In this document: in pieces, positions 1 to 8,325 of the stretch
Numbering within the stretch: the first letter of the stretch is position 1
How the letters are laid out: each line of letters opens with the position of its first letter
DNA from: BS150m-G50 sp964501185 [NCBI: uncultured Bacteroidia bacterium]
GTDB lineage: Bacteria; CAIWAD01; BS150m-G50
Assembly: GCA_964501185.1 (NCBI GenBank)
Contig: CAZCRT010000029.1
Coordinates: 5,103 to 38,949, forward strand
Length of the DNA: 33,847 nucleotides
Reading direction: 5' to 3'
The notes under the pieces: generated by a model
The model's database searches: none
What the model was told of the DNA's origin: nothing
Seen by the model: only the letters and a program-made list of their open reading frames with translations
Made by a program: the position numbers and the translations under genes

Positions 1-155
1 CGGAGGTGCGGGGAGCGAAGGCTGTGACATGGTGAGAAAATAGTAACCGGGTTGAAACATATAACTCCATGTCACAACGCTGAGACCCACGGGCTTGTTC
101 CGGAGGTGCGGGGAGCGAAGGCTGTGACATGGTGAGAAAATAGTAACCGGGTTGA
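1..155. repeat. 55-bp perfect direct repeat (100-bp period) with alternative stem
   Basis: Bases 1-55 recur without a mismatch at 101-155, separated by a 45-base spacer. The spacer carries CCATGTCACA (67-76), which is exactly complementary to TGTGACATGG inside both repeat copies (23-32 and 123-132), so it could pair with either copy. The first copy begins at the window edge, so the array may extend further left. The repeat contains GTGCG at 6-10 and 106-110, which fits the 5' end of a group II intron (GUGYG). That resemblance, and the structured look of 155-270, make a degraded group II intron or other structured RNA possible, but I see no reverse transcriptase and cannot confirm this. Confidence 0.8.
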
Positions 156-409
156 GAGGTTGATATGGCGGTAGGCAGTATATGCGACCCTCTGTCTACA
201 TCGCCTGGGACTGAAGCCACCAGGCTACATACAAATACCCCGTTGGGGCAGCAAAACGTGAACAAATAGATTCGTTCTCTTTCACAGATTTGAATTCCCA
301 CGTCTCGAAACCTTCAGTTTCACTTCAGGGGGACGCCAGCCTGAAGCCTGGGGACTTCAGTTCCAGGTTCGAGATAGCGCATCAGTAATACCAGGTAGAG
401 GACATCACC
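156..409. other. Non-coding, structured leader region upstream of the DUF3667 gene
   Basis: No convincing gene is seen here. Visible structure includes CCCCGTTGGGG near 238-248. A 7-bp stem CTTCAGG (323-329) / CCTGAAG (340-346) lies inside weaker outer arms, TCTCGAAACC (303-312) and GGTTCGAGA (366-374), which differ by one inserted A. CTTCAG occurs three times on the plus strand between 312 and 360. The nested hairpin ends about 35 bases before the next start codon, so it could be part of that gene's leader or the end of the upstream structured element. Confidence 0.4.
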
Positions 410-1342
410 TTGCAATTGAACAAAACCACCCGCTGCCTGAATTGCGGCACTCAGCTCGAGGATGCAAACTACTGTCCCCATTGCGGGCAGCTCAACAGTG
501 ATCGCAGAGTGTCCCTGCGGCGTCTGTTCGGTGATTTCTTCGGTGATTACTTTGCTTTTGACTCCAGGCTCTTTCGCAGCCTGCGCCCGTTACTGCTGAA
601 ACCTGGATTTCTCACCCGCGAATACCTCAACGGGCGCCGCAACAGCTATATTCTGCCTCTGCGCTTCTATCTGTTCACAACTGTTGTTTTCTTTCTGATC
701 GTCTCATTCGGTGGCCTCTCAGATGTTATGAATGACAGTGTCATTATCACTGATGACGACAGCACCACTGTAGAAGATACATTGATGATGGCCGATTCCA
801 GCCTGGCTGAAGCGAGTGAAGAGCTGCTCCGGGAGGCTGCCACGGATACTCTGGAGACTTTCCGGGATAACCTCACAATCAGTCTCGATGACAGTTCTCT
901 TACTGGTGACAGCAACGGGTTCTTTGCCAGGAAGATAGAACACCTGGAAGGACTGGGTGAGAACAGCGGGTCAATTCTGGGCAAGGAGATGTTTAACCAG
1001 CTGCCCCGTATTCTGTTTCTGCTGTTACCGCTGTTCGCGCTTATCCTGAAGTTACTGTATGTCCGCCGTCGCGTATACTTTGTGGAGCATCTGATCTTCA
1101 GCCTGCATTTCCACACCTTCCTGTTCATAACTTTGATTCTGATAACGTTGTTGCCGTTTAAGTATCTGGTGATTGCTCTGCTTCTGGGCCCCTTGCCCTA
1201 TCTTTTCCAGTCGTTGCGTGTAGTGTATCAACAATCCATCTCGAAAACAGCTGTGAAGTTCCTGCTGCTATTCCTGCTGTATACAATCTGTCTGCTGCCG
1301 GCACTGCTTGGCCTGCTGTTTCTCTCTATCGCGATGTTGTAG
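410..1342 (+). CDS. DUF3667 family zinc-ribbon membrane protein
   Basis: This 310-residue protein has an N-terminal zinc ribbon (C9, C12, C22, C25; pattern CLNCG...YCPHCG). A DUF3667-type segment follows: R-L-F-x-D-F-F, F-D-S, a P-G-F-L-T-R-E-Y-x-x-G-R-R run and Y-x-L-P-L-R-F-Y-L. There are about five hydrophobic helices, one near residues 83-103 and four between 195 and 310. An acidic, Ser/Thr-rich loop of about 85 residues separates helix 1 from the rest. The function of the family is not established. The start is TTG with AGAGGAC about 8 bases upstream; no better ATG precedes the zinc ribbon. The gene lies 41 bases before the radical SAM gene and may be cotranscribed with it. The family match is from recognisable sequence pattern only. 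Confidence 0.75.
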   Translation: MQLNKTTRCLNCGTQLEDANYCPHCGQLNSDRRVSLRRLFGDFFGDYFAFDSRLFRSLRPLLLKPGFLTREYLNGRRNSYILPLRFYLFTTVVFFLIVSFGGLSDVMNDSVIITDDDSTTVEDTLMMADSSLAEASEELLREAATDTLETFRDNLTISLDDSSLTGDSNGFFARKIEHLEGLGENSGSILGKEMFNQLPRILFLLLPLFALILKLLYVRRRVYFVEHLIFSLHFHTFLFITLILITLLPFKYLVIALLLGPLPYLFQSLRVVYQQSISKTAVKFLLLFLLYTICLLPALLGLLFLSIAML

Positions 1343-1383
1343 GGGCAGTTCGGCCCTGAGATGGTTACAGAAATGAGGAAAAA

Positions 1384-2409
1384 ATGAGTGTGCCTGCGCG
1401 CTGGTGGGAACAACATTCAGATGGACGGGTGCGATGCCTGCTCTGTCCGAGGGGATGCCTGATACACGAAGGGCAGCGTGGTTTCTGTTATGTCAGGCGG
1501 GTTGAGCAGGGACAGCTGGTAACCGATGCCTACGGCTCAGTCACCGGATTTGCAGCAGATCCGATTGAGAAGAAACCATTGTATCACGTTCTGCCCGGCA
1601 GCCAGGCTATCAGTTTTGGAACTGCCGGATGCAATCTGGGCTGCAGGTTCTGCCAGAATTGGACGACCACTAAATCCAGCCTCAGTCAGAGTCGTCATCA
1701 GGCGCTGGCTCCGGCTGCGCTGGCCAGGATGACCCGGGAACATGGCGCTGCAGCAATTGCCTACACTTACAACGAACCGACCATTTTCGCGGAGTATGTG
1801 ACTGAGGTGGCTGCAGCCGCCCGAAGGTTCGGCCTGCTCAACCTGATGATCACCAACGGCTATATCAATCTACCAGCCGCACAGGAAGTTTATCAACATA
1901 TAGATGCTGCCAATGTCGATCTGAAGGGGTTTTCAGAAGATTTCTACAGTCGCCTGACACTTTCCAGCCTGCAACCTGTTCTTGATCTGCTTATCTGGTT
2001 ACGTGAGCAGACCACTGTCTGGATTGAAATAACCACGCTGCTCATCGAAGATTATAACGACAACACTGATGATATACAGCAGCTGGTGCGCTGGATAAAG
2101 GATAACCTCGGCCCGGGCACTCCGCTGCACTTCACCGCCTTTCATCCTGATTATCGTATGGCCGATCATCGTCGAACTTCACTGAAGACGGTTCTCCGCG
2201 CCCGTGATACAGCTCTGGAAGAGGGTATGCACTATGTCTATACCGGTAACGTGATACATGCCGACAGCCAGCATACTCATTGTCCCGGTTGTGGGAAGCG
2301 TGTTATCGAGCGGGAGTACATGTCACTTAAGTATAACCTGCTTCAAAAGGGGCGTTGTCCTGAATGTGATACAATAGTAGGAGGCCTGTTCGAGACTCCT
2401 AGAGGGTAA
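1384..2409 (+). CDS. amrS: AmmeMemoRadiSam system radical SAM enzyme
   Basis: This 341-residue protein resembles pyruvate formate-lyase-activating-type radical SAM proteins of the AmmeMemoRadiSam system. The [4Fe-4S] motif is C83-x3-C87-x2-C90 (GCNLGCRFCQNW). A Cys-rich N-terminus (C18, C21, C25, C35) and a C-terminal CPGCG...CPEC zinc-ribbon-like element flank the barrel. The AYTYNEP and ANVDLKGF segments are characteristic of the family. The system's substrate is unknown; partners are normally an AMMECR1-domain protein (present here at 8326) and a Memo-like protein, which is not in this window. The start ATG follows GAGGAAAAA. The last 11 bases overlap, tail to tail, the opposite-strand MBL-fold gene. 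Confidence 0.88.
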   Translation: MSVPARWWEQHSDGRVRCLLCPRGCLIHEGQRGFCYVRRVEQGQLVTDAYGSVTGFAADPIEKKPLYHVLPGSQAISFGTAGCNLGCRFCQNWTTTKSSLSQSRHQALAPAALARMTREHGAAAIAYTYNEPTIFAEYVTEVAAAARRFGLLNLMITNGYINLPAAQEVYQHIDAANVDLKGFSEDFYSRLTLSSLQPVLDLLIWLREQTTVWIEITTLLIEDYNDNTDDIQQLVRWIKDNLGPGTPLHFTAFHPDYRMADHRRTSLKTVLRARDTALEEGMHYVYTGNVIHADSQHTHCPGCGKRVIEREYMSLKYNLLQKGRCPECDTIVGGLFETPRG

Positions 2410-3196
2410 CGGTCTGCAGATCATGCAGGATTTCCGCACGGGGGAAGCAGTTACGTACACTATCGGCCATCTCTTCGATCCGGGAGGGGGAGTAAGCCGG
2501 ATTGTAGTGTACCAGCAGTAGACGTTCGACACCTGCCTTACTGGCGATATCTGCAACACCTCTGGCATGACTGTGGCCGTGCAGAGATTTGAATTCATCT
2601 TCCGTATCCGCCGTCAGGAAATCGTAATCCCGGCGATCCCACCAGCATTCATGCATCAGGATTCGCGAACCGCGAGCATGCTCAATAGTGCTTTCCGTAC
2701 AGGCGGTATCAGTAGCATAAGTCAGAAGATCACTTATCCGGATACTGCAGGAGGGATTGCTGTGCTTCTGCTCGCCAATGTGAATAGGGATACCGGCAAT
2801 TTCATTGAGGCCCGGTTCCAGGTCGTGAAAATAAACCGGGAAGGGGAAGTCCCCGGGCGCTACCGGAGAATAAGGTGGCGTATTGAATCCAGAAATTATC
2901 TTCTCAGTAGTCTCGTTGTACAGTGCCTTTCCAGGACCATATACATGTAAATCGTGGTTGTCCAGAATTCCATTCAGGAAGAAAAAACCGATAATGTGAT
3001 CCAGATGAAAATGCGACAGTAACAGGTGGATCGACTTGTATTTCTGGATGGTTGTCGTCAGCTGCTTCAGATTGGCAATACCGGAGCCGGCATCCAGCAG
3101 AAAGAGACGGTCGTTGTACTCGAGCGCATAGGACATCGTCTGCCAGTTGTGATGTGGCATCCAACCCGCGCAGCCGAGTGGTGTCAGGCGAGGCAT
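2399..3196 (-). CDS. MBL-fold metallo-hydrolase, RNase Z-like
   Basis: This 265-residue protein has the metallo-beta-lactamase signature SHFHLDH (H62, H64, D66, H67). Further metal-ligand candidates are the KHSNPSCSIRI segment, TDTACTE with its Asp, and HGHSHARG near residue 206. This arrangement is closest to the RNase Z / arylsulfatase-like subgroup (PF12706 type). It is probably a binuclear-zinc phosphoesterase or hydrolase, but the substrate cannot be read from sequence. No signal peptide is visible, so it is likely cytoplasmic. An ATG start lies after a TAACGGAGAAATT-like ribosome site. It converges with amrS, sharing 11 bases. Assigning it to tRNA 3'-end processing would be over-reading: the long exosite arm is not obvious. 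Confidence 0.8.
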   Translation of the reverse strand: MPRLTPLGCAGWMPHHNWQTMSYALEYNDRLFLLDAGSGIANLKQLTTTIQKYKSIHLLLSHFHLDHIIGFFFLNGILDNHDLHVYGPGKALYNETTEKIISGFNTPPYSPVAPGDFPFPVYFHDLEPGLNEIAGIPIHIGEQKHSNPSCSIRISDLLTYATDTACTESTIEHARGSRILMHECWWDRRDYDFLTADTEDEFKSLHGHSHARGVADIASKAGVERLLLVHYNPAYSPSRIEEMADSVRNCFPRAEILHDLQTVTL

Positions 3197-3597
3197 ACAA
3201 TTTCTCCGTTAAAACCGATGCTCTCAGATGGTGCTCTTCTGAAAACTCAGTTTAGGCATCCGCCCGTAGTATTGCATAAAGATAGATTATGTAGTGGTTT
3301 CTGTTACTGAAGCGTTTCTTGAGTAACGAAGCCAGTAATACTACAGGAGTTTCTATTTTCAAGTCAACTATCGACAGGGCTTCAGGCAACTGTCGTCTGA
3401 ACGTTACTGTCTGCTACCTGTTAAGAAAATGTATATTTACTGCAGAAAATGTGACCTGACTCACATTATTGAGTTTCAGTCGGGTCTTTCAACGTTGTAT
3501 TGCTTCAAGAGTTTTCTGGAAGAAACTCCCATGTGTCGCTATATTTTCGACACTTTAGACAAGAGAATCCATAAAAAATAACAAACCTGGAGCCGCT
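3197..3597. other. 401-bp intergenic region rich in inverted repeats
   Basis: This divergent promoter region between the MBL gene (minus) and the ThyX-like gene (plus) contains no gene. It holds four inverted repeats: GTAGTATT/AATACTAC (3266-3273/3337-3344), nested GTTACT/AGTAAC (3303-3308/3322-3327), CGACAG/CTGTCG (3372-3377/3390-3395) and GAGTTT/AAACTC (3509-3528). It also holds a Crp-like site at 3447-3467. TAGTATTGC at 3267 and ACTGAAGCG at 3306 also occur in the dispersed repeat at 16671, so this may be a diverged member of that family. Confidence 0.6.
3447..3467. promoter_or_regulatory. Near-consensus Crp-type binding site
   Basis: The sequence reads AAATGTGA-CCTGAC-TCACATT, which contains the perfect half-sites TGTGA-N6-TCACA of the Crp consensus and three more matching flanking bases on the left. 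It is centred about 140 bases upstream of the ThyX-like start and about 260 bases upstream of the divergent MBL gene. I could not place a clear -10/-35 pair at the usual -41.5 or -61.5 spacing. Whether the organism has a Crp/Fnr regulator with this specificity is unknown. Confidence 0.4.
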
Positions 3598-5136
3598 TTG
3601 TACGACACGGAAGCTGCCAACCTGCTTGAGCCATATGTTACCAATCTCGATGATTCAATTTACTGCCTGAGGAATCTTCCTCCTGAAGTGCTGGCGGTTC
3701 TGTTCGCTTATGTAAGTCGCAGCCCGGCGTCGTTTCGGGATAATCTGCTTAAACTGTTGCGCGACGAAGAACTGGCTCTGCAGGGAATCACCGGTTGGGA
3801 TGCGATGACCACGGAGCGTACCCGCAAGTTTCATGAACGTTGGGTTATCGGTTATGGCCATGGATCGGTGGCTGAACATGCCGATCTCAAGTTTGCTCTG
3901 GAAGATGTATCGATCATCGCCAGTAAAGTAATCGAGGATCACCGTCTGGCTGGTTACACAGAGAAATCCACCCGCTATCAGCATTTTTCCGATGATCGTT
4001 TTCATTATTGCGATGAGGTAGCAGCATCGGCGCATGATGATGAATCCAGACAGCTGGTGAGTGACCTTTACGCGTTGTATCACACCGCGCTGGAACCGAT
4101 TGAAGAGTACTTCCGCTCGATTATGCCGCAGGGTGATCAGTCGGAGCGAGCCAGGACAAACGCGATACATGCTGCCACTCTGGATGTGATACGTTACCTG
4201 TTGCCGGCCGGTACCAGAACAGCCCTCGGGATAAGTATCAACGCCCGGGAAGCAGCCTACGCTATCAGCCGTTTTCTATCCCATCCACTTGCTGAGATGC
4301 GTACTATCGGCACCCGTATGCTGCAGGAGGGGCTGAAAATTGCTCCGACCCTTCTCAAGTACGCCCGGCAGAATGAATTCCGTGTTGAGCGGGAACGCTT
4401 ATTGAGCGAAGAGGTCAGGATTCAAGCGGAACCTGCCGGCGCTACAGGCAGCGGTGTCGCTTTGCTCGATTATGATCCCGCAGGTGAAGATAGAGTGCTG
4501 GCGGGACTGCTCTACGAGCAGGGGCAGCAGAGTTTTGATCTGCAATTGCAGCAGGTGAAGGATATGCCGTCTGCCCGCAAAGAGAAGCTGATGGAAAAAG
4601 TCATGACCAGTCGCGGTGCTCATGATCAGCCTTCAAGGGCGTTTGAGATGACCGGCTACACGATGGAGATGGTGCTCGATTACGGCGCTTTCCGTGATGT
4701 ACAGCGGCATCGTATCGCAACTCAATTGAATCCACTACCGACCGTCATACATGGTTATGAAACACCCCCGGAATTTTCTGCAGTTGGTCTATCGGAGCAA
4801 TATCACGCCCTGATGAAAAGAGCGACAACCCTGTATCACAAACTCGCTGTTGACTTCCCCGATCAGGCGACCTATTACATACCACTGGCGTTTCGCAAGC
4901 GAGTGCTCTTCCGCTGGAACCTGAGAGAGATATTTCATTTTGTTGAATTGCGTTCCGCACCGCAGGGCCACGAATCATACCGTCTTATCGCTCAGCAGGT
5001 GTATCACGCTGTACGGAAAGTGCACCCGTTACTGGCCCGGTTCATCCGTGTTGACCTGAATGACTACACTCTGGGACGGCTCGATGAGGAATCGCGCGGA
5101 GAAAAGGGGGGCCCTCAACCTCCAGGCTTGCCGTGA
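3598..5136 (+). CDS. Double-length FAD-dependent thymidylate synthase-like protein (ThyX-like)
   Basis: At 512 residues this is about twice the usual ThyX length and has two ThyX-like halves. The N-half has the HGSVAEH segment (about 88-94) and D114-H-R-x2-G-x-T-E-x-S-x-R-Y127. The C-half has R370-H-R-x2-T followed by a degraded remainder, and a C-terminal RWNLREIFHFVELRS...GHESYR segment. Canonical ThyX (dUMP to dTMP with FAD and methylenetetrahydrofolate) has RHRxxSxNExSxRY. Here the RHR part survives in the C-half, the ExSxRY part in the N-half, and the signature serine is Gly or Thr. Long ThyX-like proteins of this kind exist in databases, but activity is uncertain. The TTG start has TGGAG upstream. 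The 3' end overlaps secA by 22 bases, tail to tail. Confidence 0.8.
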   Translation: MYDTEAANLLEPYVTNLDDSIYCLRNLPPEVLAVLFAYVSRSPASFRDNLLKLLRDEELALQGITGWDAMTTERTRKFHERWVIGYGHGSVAEHADLKFALEDVSIIASKVIEDHRLAGYTEKSTRYQHFSDDRFHYCDEVAASAHDDESRQLVSDLYALYHTALEPIEEYFRSIMPQGDQSERARTNAIHAATLDVIRYLLPAGTRTALGISINAREAAYAISRFLSHPLAEMRTIGTRMLQEGLKIAPTLLKYARQNEFRVERERLLSEEVRIQAEPAGATGSGVALLDYDPAGEDRVLAGLLYEQGQQSFDLQLQQVKDMPSARKEKLMEKVMTSRGAHDQPSRAFEMTGYTMEMVLDYGAFRDVQRHRIATQLNPLPTVIHGYETPPEFSAVGLSEQYHALMKRATTLYHKLAVDFPDQATYYIPLAFRKRVLFRWNLREIFHFVELRSAPQGHESYRLIAQQVYHAVRKVHPLLARFIRVDLNDYTLGRLDEESRGEKGGPQPPGLP

Positions 5137-8132
5137 CACTGTTTGTATTTCTTACCACTGCCACAGGGACAGGGATCATTGGGGCGAGGTTCCTTGGTCT
5201 TGCGGACCGGTTGAGGTTTGCCGCGCGAAGCTTCACGGCTTTCTCGAGTAGTAACAGCAGGTGCTGTCCCGCGAAGCCCATCTACACCCCTGTGCACAGC
5301 CTGAGTGGGTGACTGGGTCCTGGTGGTCAGATCGAGATCATCTTCCTTGATCTCCAGTTGCGCCCGGGTGATGAATTGAATTGAATCACGGTTTATATCC
5401 ATCAGCATCTGGGTAAACATGTCGAAGCTCTGCTTCTTGTATTCCGTCAGCGGGTTCTTCTGCGCATAAGCCTGGAACCCTATTCCCTCCTTCAACATAT
5501 CCATCTCATGGAGATGCTCTTTCCAGTGATGGTCAATCGTGGTCAACATGGCAAAACGAATCAACTTGTCCATCAGGTTATCCTGCAGCAGTTTCCGTTT
5601 CCGCTCCAGGTTGCTTACGGTGTGTTCCCGTAGAAATTCCAGCAGTTGCTCCGCCTTCAGTGAGTGCCGGTCGGTCAGCTCCTCAAAAGTGACACCGAGA
5701 ATTCTCAGCGTTTCCGACTGAATTTCATCCCAGTTCCAATTATCCGCCCGGACAACATTGGCGGTATAACGGTCCACCAGATCATCAGTGTACTCTTCCA
5801 CCATTTCATCCAGAAACTCCTGCAGGTTTTTCCCCTCCAGGATGGTACGTCGTTTATCGTAAACCACCTTGCGCTGCTGATTCATAACATCATCGTATTC
5901 CAGCAGGTGCTTACGAATGGCAAAATTCTGTTCCTCTACCCGCATCTGTGCACGCTCGATAGATTTGGTAATCATGGAGTGAGTGATAACCTCCCCCTCC
6001 TTGACACCGAGGCGGTCCATTACTCCGGCTATCTTATCGGACCCGAAAAGGCGCATCAGGTCATCTTCAAGAGAAAGGAAGAAGTCGGAATGACCGGGAT
6101 CTCCCTGACGTCCGGAACGGCCACGCAGCTGGAGATCAATACGCCTCGATTCATGTCGCTCAGTACCGAGGATCTGCAGGCCACCGCTGGCGTTGGCTTT
6201 GTCCCCCTCTTCACCATCCCAGTGCACAACTCCGCTACCCAGCTTGATATCTGTTCCGCGGCCGGCCATATTGGTGGCGATGGTAACCGCACCCGGTTCA
6301 CCGGCCCTGGTGATGATAAGCGCTTCCTTGTGATGCTGCTTTGCGTTCAGAACATTGTGCGGGATCTTGTCCCGTTTCAGCATCTTACTGAGGATTTGTG
6401 ATACATCAACTGAAGCCGTACCGACCAGCACCGGAAGCTTCTTATGGTGCAGTTCAGCGATCCGTTTGACCGTCGCTTCCATTTTTTCCTTCTTGGTCCT
6501 GAATACCAGATCGTTGTTGTCCTGACGGTTGATAGGTTCGTTGGTTGGAATAACCACAACCTCCATACCGTAAATGGCAAAAAACTCATCTGCTTCAGTG
6601 GCGGCTGTACCGGTCATACCGGCCAGTTTAGAGTACATCCGGAAGAAGTTCTGCAGTGTGATGCTGGCAACGGTCTGGGTTTCCTGCTGGATACGGACAT
6701 GCTCCTTGGCTTCAATAGCCTGATGCAACCCGTCGGAAAAGCGCCTGCCAAACATGATACGTCCGGTAAATTCATCAACAATCTGAACCTTACCATCCTG
6801 AACGACATATTCTACATCCTTCTCGAAAAGAGAGTAAGCGCGCAACAGCTGCGAAATATTGTGAATCCGCTCAGAGCGCTCACTGAAATCGCGACTGATT
6901 TTGTCCTGTTCTGCCATCTTCTCTTCCTTAGAGAGATCCTCATTTTTCTGCAGTCGCCCGATCTCTTCTGAAATATCCGGCAGAACAAACATACTCTCTG
7001 AAGCATGGGTGTATTCTGCCATCCTGGCACGGCCCAGTTCCGAGAGATCGATGATATGGGATTTTTCATCTATGGAGAAATACAGCTCTTCATCGAGCAG
7101 GTGAACGCTCTTTTCCCGTAAAAAATCATTCTCCACTTTGGTAATGAGGATCTTGATTGAAGGATCCTCCGAGATCCAGTTGGTAAGCTCACCGTTCTTC
7201 GGAGCCCCCCTCTGGGTTTTCAGCAGCAGTACACCAGCCTTGTAGCGTTTTTCCTCCCTTTTTTTCTCATCCTCTTCCTCGACCGGGCGCAACAGTTCGC
7301 GTGCCTCTTTGAGGAAGCCACCGGTCAGGCGACGTTGATCCCGCACCAGTTTCTCTACTGGGGTCTGCATTTCACCGAATTGATGAGTTGAGTGCTCTAC
7401 CGGGCCGGCGATGATAAGTGGCGTACGCGCCTCGTCAATCAGGACTGAATCCACCTCATCGACGATGGCATAATTGTGTACCGGCTGACACATTTCTGCA
7501 GGATCCAGTACCATGTTATCACGCAGGTAGTCAAAACCGAACTCACTGTTGGTGCCATAAGTGATATCACAATGATAAGACTCGACCCGCTCCGGGGGTG
7601 GCATACCGTTAAGTACTTTGCCGACAGTCAGGCCGAGAAAACGGTAAACTTCGCCCATCCACTCGGCATCGCGCTGTGCCAGGTAGTCATTAACAGTGAT
7701 AAGATGCGCACCCTTGCCACTGAGGGCGTTCAGGTAGAGCGGCATGGTTGCCACCAGTGTCTTTCCCTCACCGGTAGCCATCTCGGCGATTCTGCCTTCA
7801 TGCAGCGCAACTGCACCGATCAACTGCACATCGTAGGGTACCATGTTCCAGGTGATCTCCTGCCCGGCCGCCTTCCACTTCTTGCCCAGAAGTCTTTTGC
7901 AGGCCTGCTTGACGACAGCAAAGGCCTCGTGCATGATATCGTCAGTGGATTCACCGGCTTCCAGGCGCTGACGGAATTCATCAGTCTTAGAGCGCAATTC
8001 GTCATCTGTTAAACCGGCGAGCTGCTCGTAGTATTCGTTTATCCGGTCAACCTGTGGCTGGTAGTGCTTGATGGTCTTCTGACGGCTTGTATCACGATCC
8101 CCCATGAAGCGGCGGAACAGCTTTTTCAGCAT
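5115..8132 (-). CDS. secA: Preprotein translocase ATPase SecA
   Basis: This 1005-residue motor drives proteins through the SecYEG channel. Walker A is MATGEGKT (about 118-125). The DEAD-type Walker B region is DEVDSVLIDEART (about 224), with the preprotein cross-linking domain after it. The second nucleotide-binding fold includes TNMAGRGTDIKLG and LQLRGRSGRQGDPG, and the helical scaffold and wing domains follow. The C-terminal zinc-binding motif DPCPCGSGKKYKQCHG is intact. It is longer than the ~900 residues of E. coli SecA because of insertions in the first nucleotide-binding fold (a Lys/Glu-rich stretch near residues 260-340), a common feature in FCB-type SecAs. It stands alone on the minus strand, divergent from the AMMECR1 gene. 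Confidence 0.98.
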   Translation of the reverse strand: MLKKLFRRFMGDRDTSRQKTIKHYQPQVDRINEYYEQLAGLTDDELRSKTDEFRQRLEAGESTDDIMHEAFAVVKQACKRLLGKKWKAAGQEITWNMVPYDVQLIGAVALHEGRIAEMATGEGKTLVATMPLYLNALSGKGAHLITVNDYLAQRDAEWMGEVYRFLGLTVGKVLNGMPPPERVESYHCDITYGTNSEFGFDYLRDNMVLDPAEMCQPVHNYAIVDEVDSVLIDEARTPLIIAGPVEHSTHQFGEMQTPVEKLVRDQRRLTGGFLKEARELLRPVEEEDEKKREEKRYKAGVLLLKTQRGAPKNGELTNWISEDPSIKILITKVENDFLREKSVHLLDEELYFSIDEKSHIIDLSELGRARMAEYTHASESMFVLPDISEEIGRLQKNEDLSKEEKMAEQDKISRDFSERSERIHNISQLLRAYSLFEKDVEYVVQDGKVQIVDEFTGRIMFGRRFSDGLHQAIEAKEHVRIQQETQTVASITLQNFFRMYSKLAGMTGTAATEADEFFAIYGMEVVVIPTNEPINRQDNNDLVFRTKKEKMEATVKRIAELHHKKLPVLVGTASVDVSQILSKMLKRDKIPHNVLNAKQHHKEALIITRAGEPGAVTIATNMAGRGTDIKLGSGVVHWDGEEGDKANASGGLQILGTERHESRRIDLQLRGRSGRQGDPGHSDFFLSLEDDLMRLFGSDKIAGVMDRLGVKEGEVITHSMITKSIERAQMRVEEQNFAIRKHLLEYDDVMNQQRKVVYDKRRTILEGKNLQEFLDEMVEEYTDDLVDRYTANVVRADNWNWDEIQSETLRILGVTFEELTDRHSLKAEQLLEFLREHTVSNLERKRKLLQDNLMDKLIRFAMLTTIDHHWKEHLHEMDMLKEGIGFQAYAQKNPLTEYKKQSFDMFTQMLMDINRDSIQFITRAQLEIKEDDLDLTTRTQSPTQAVHRGVDGLRGTAPAVTTRESREASRGKPQPVRKTKEPRPNDPCPCGSGKKYKQCHGKPGG

Positions 8133-8325
8133 GATTTCTCCCTGATTGTGGTGCAGCTCGAGCGTGGCGCCGGGAGCAGCAACTCCGATTTGAGCGATCT
8201 AAAAAGCTATAATAGAAATTCTGCATACGCAATAGTTTGCCCCTCACCTGATCCCATTCTTTGAAGTGCAACTGCTTTCCGCTTTGCTATATTGTTAAAG
8301 CGGAGAAGCACCAACAGGAGATGTT

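Noticed and set aside
1-155. CRISPR array
   Set aside because: Only two units, 55-base repeats and internal pairing to the spacer; no cas genes in the window.
366-374. tRNA T-loop-like GGTTCGAGA
   Set aside because: No cloverleaf can be built around it; it is better explained as an arm of the hairpin with 303-312.
2399-3196. Calling the MBL-fold gene ribonuclease Z (rnz)
   Set aside because: The metal motif fits the broad group, but the exosite features of tRNase Z are not evident.
5664-6401. 245-codon open frame antisense to secA
   Set aside because: It lies entirely opposite a clear secA reading frame and shows no recognisable protein features; a shadow frame.
8208-8213. Perfect TATAAT on the plus strand upstream of amrA
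   Set aside because: No -35 at suitable spacing and 113 bases from the start codon; kept out as a promoter call.
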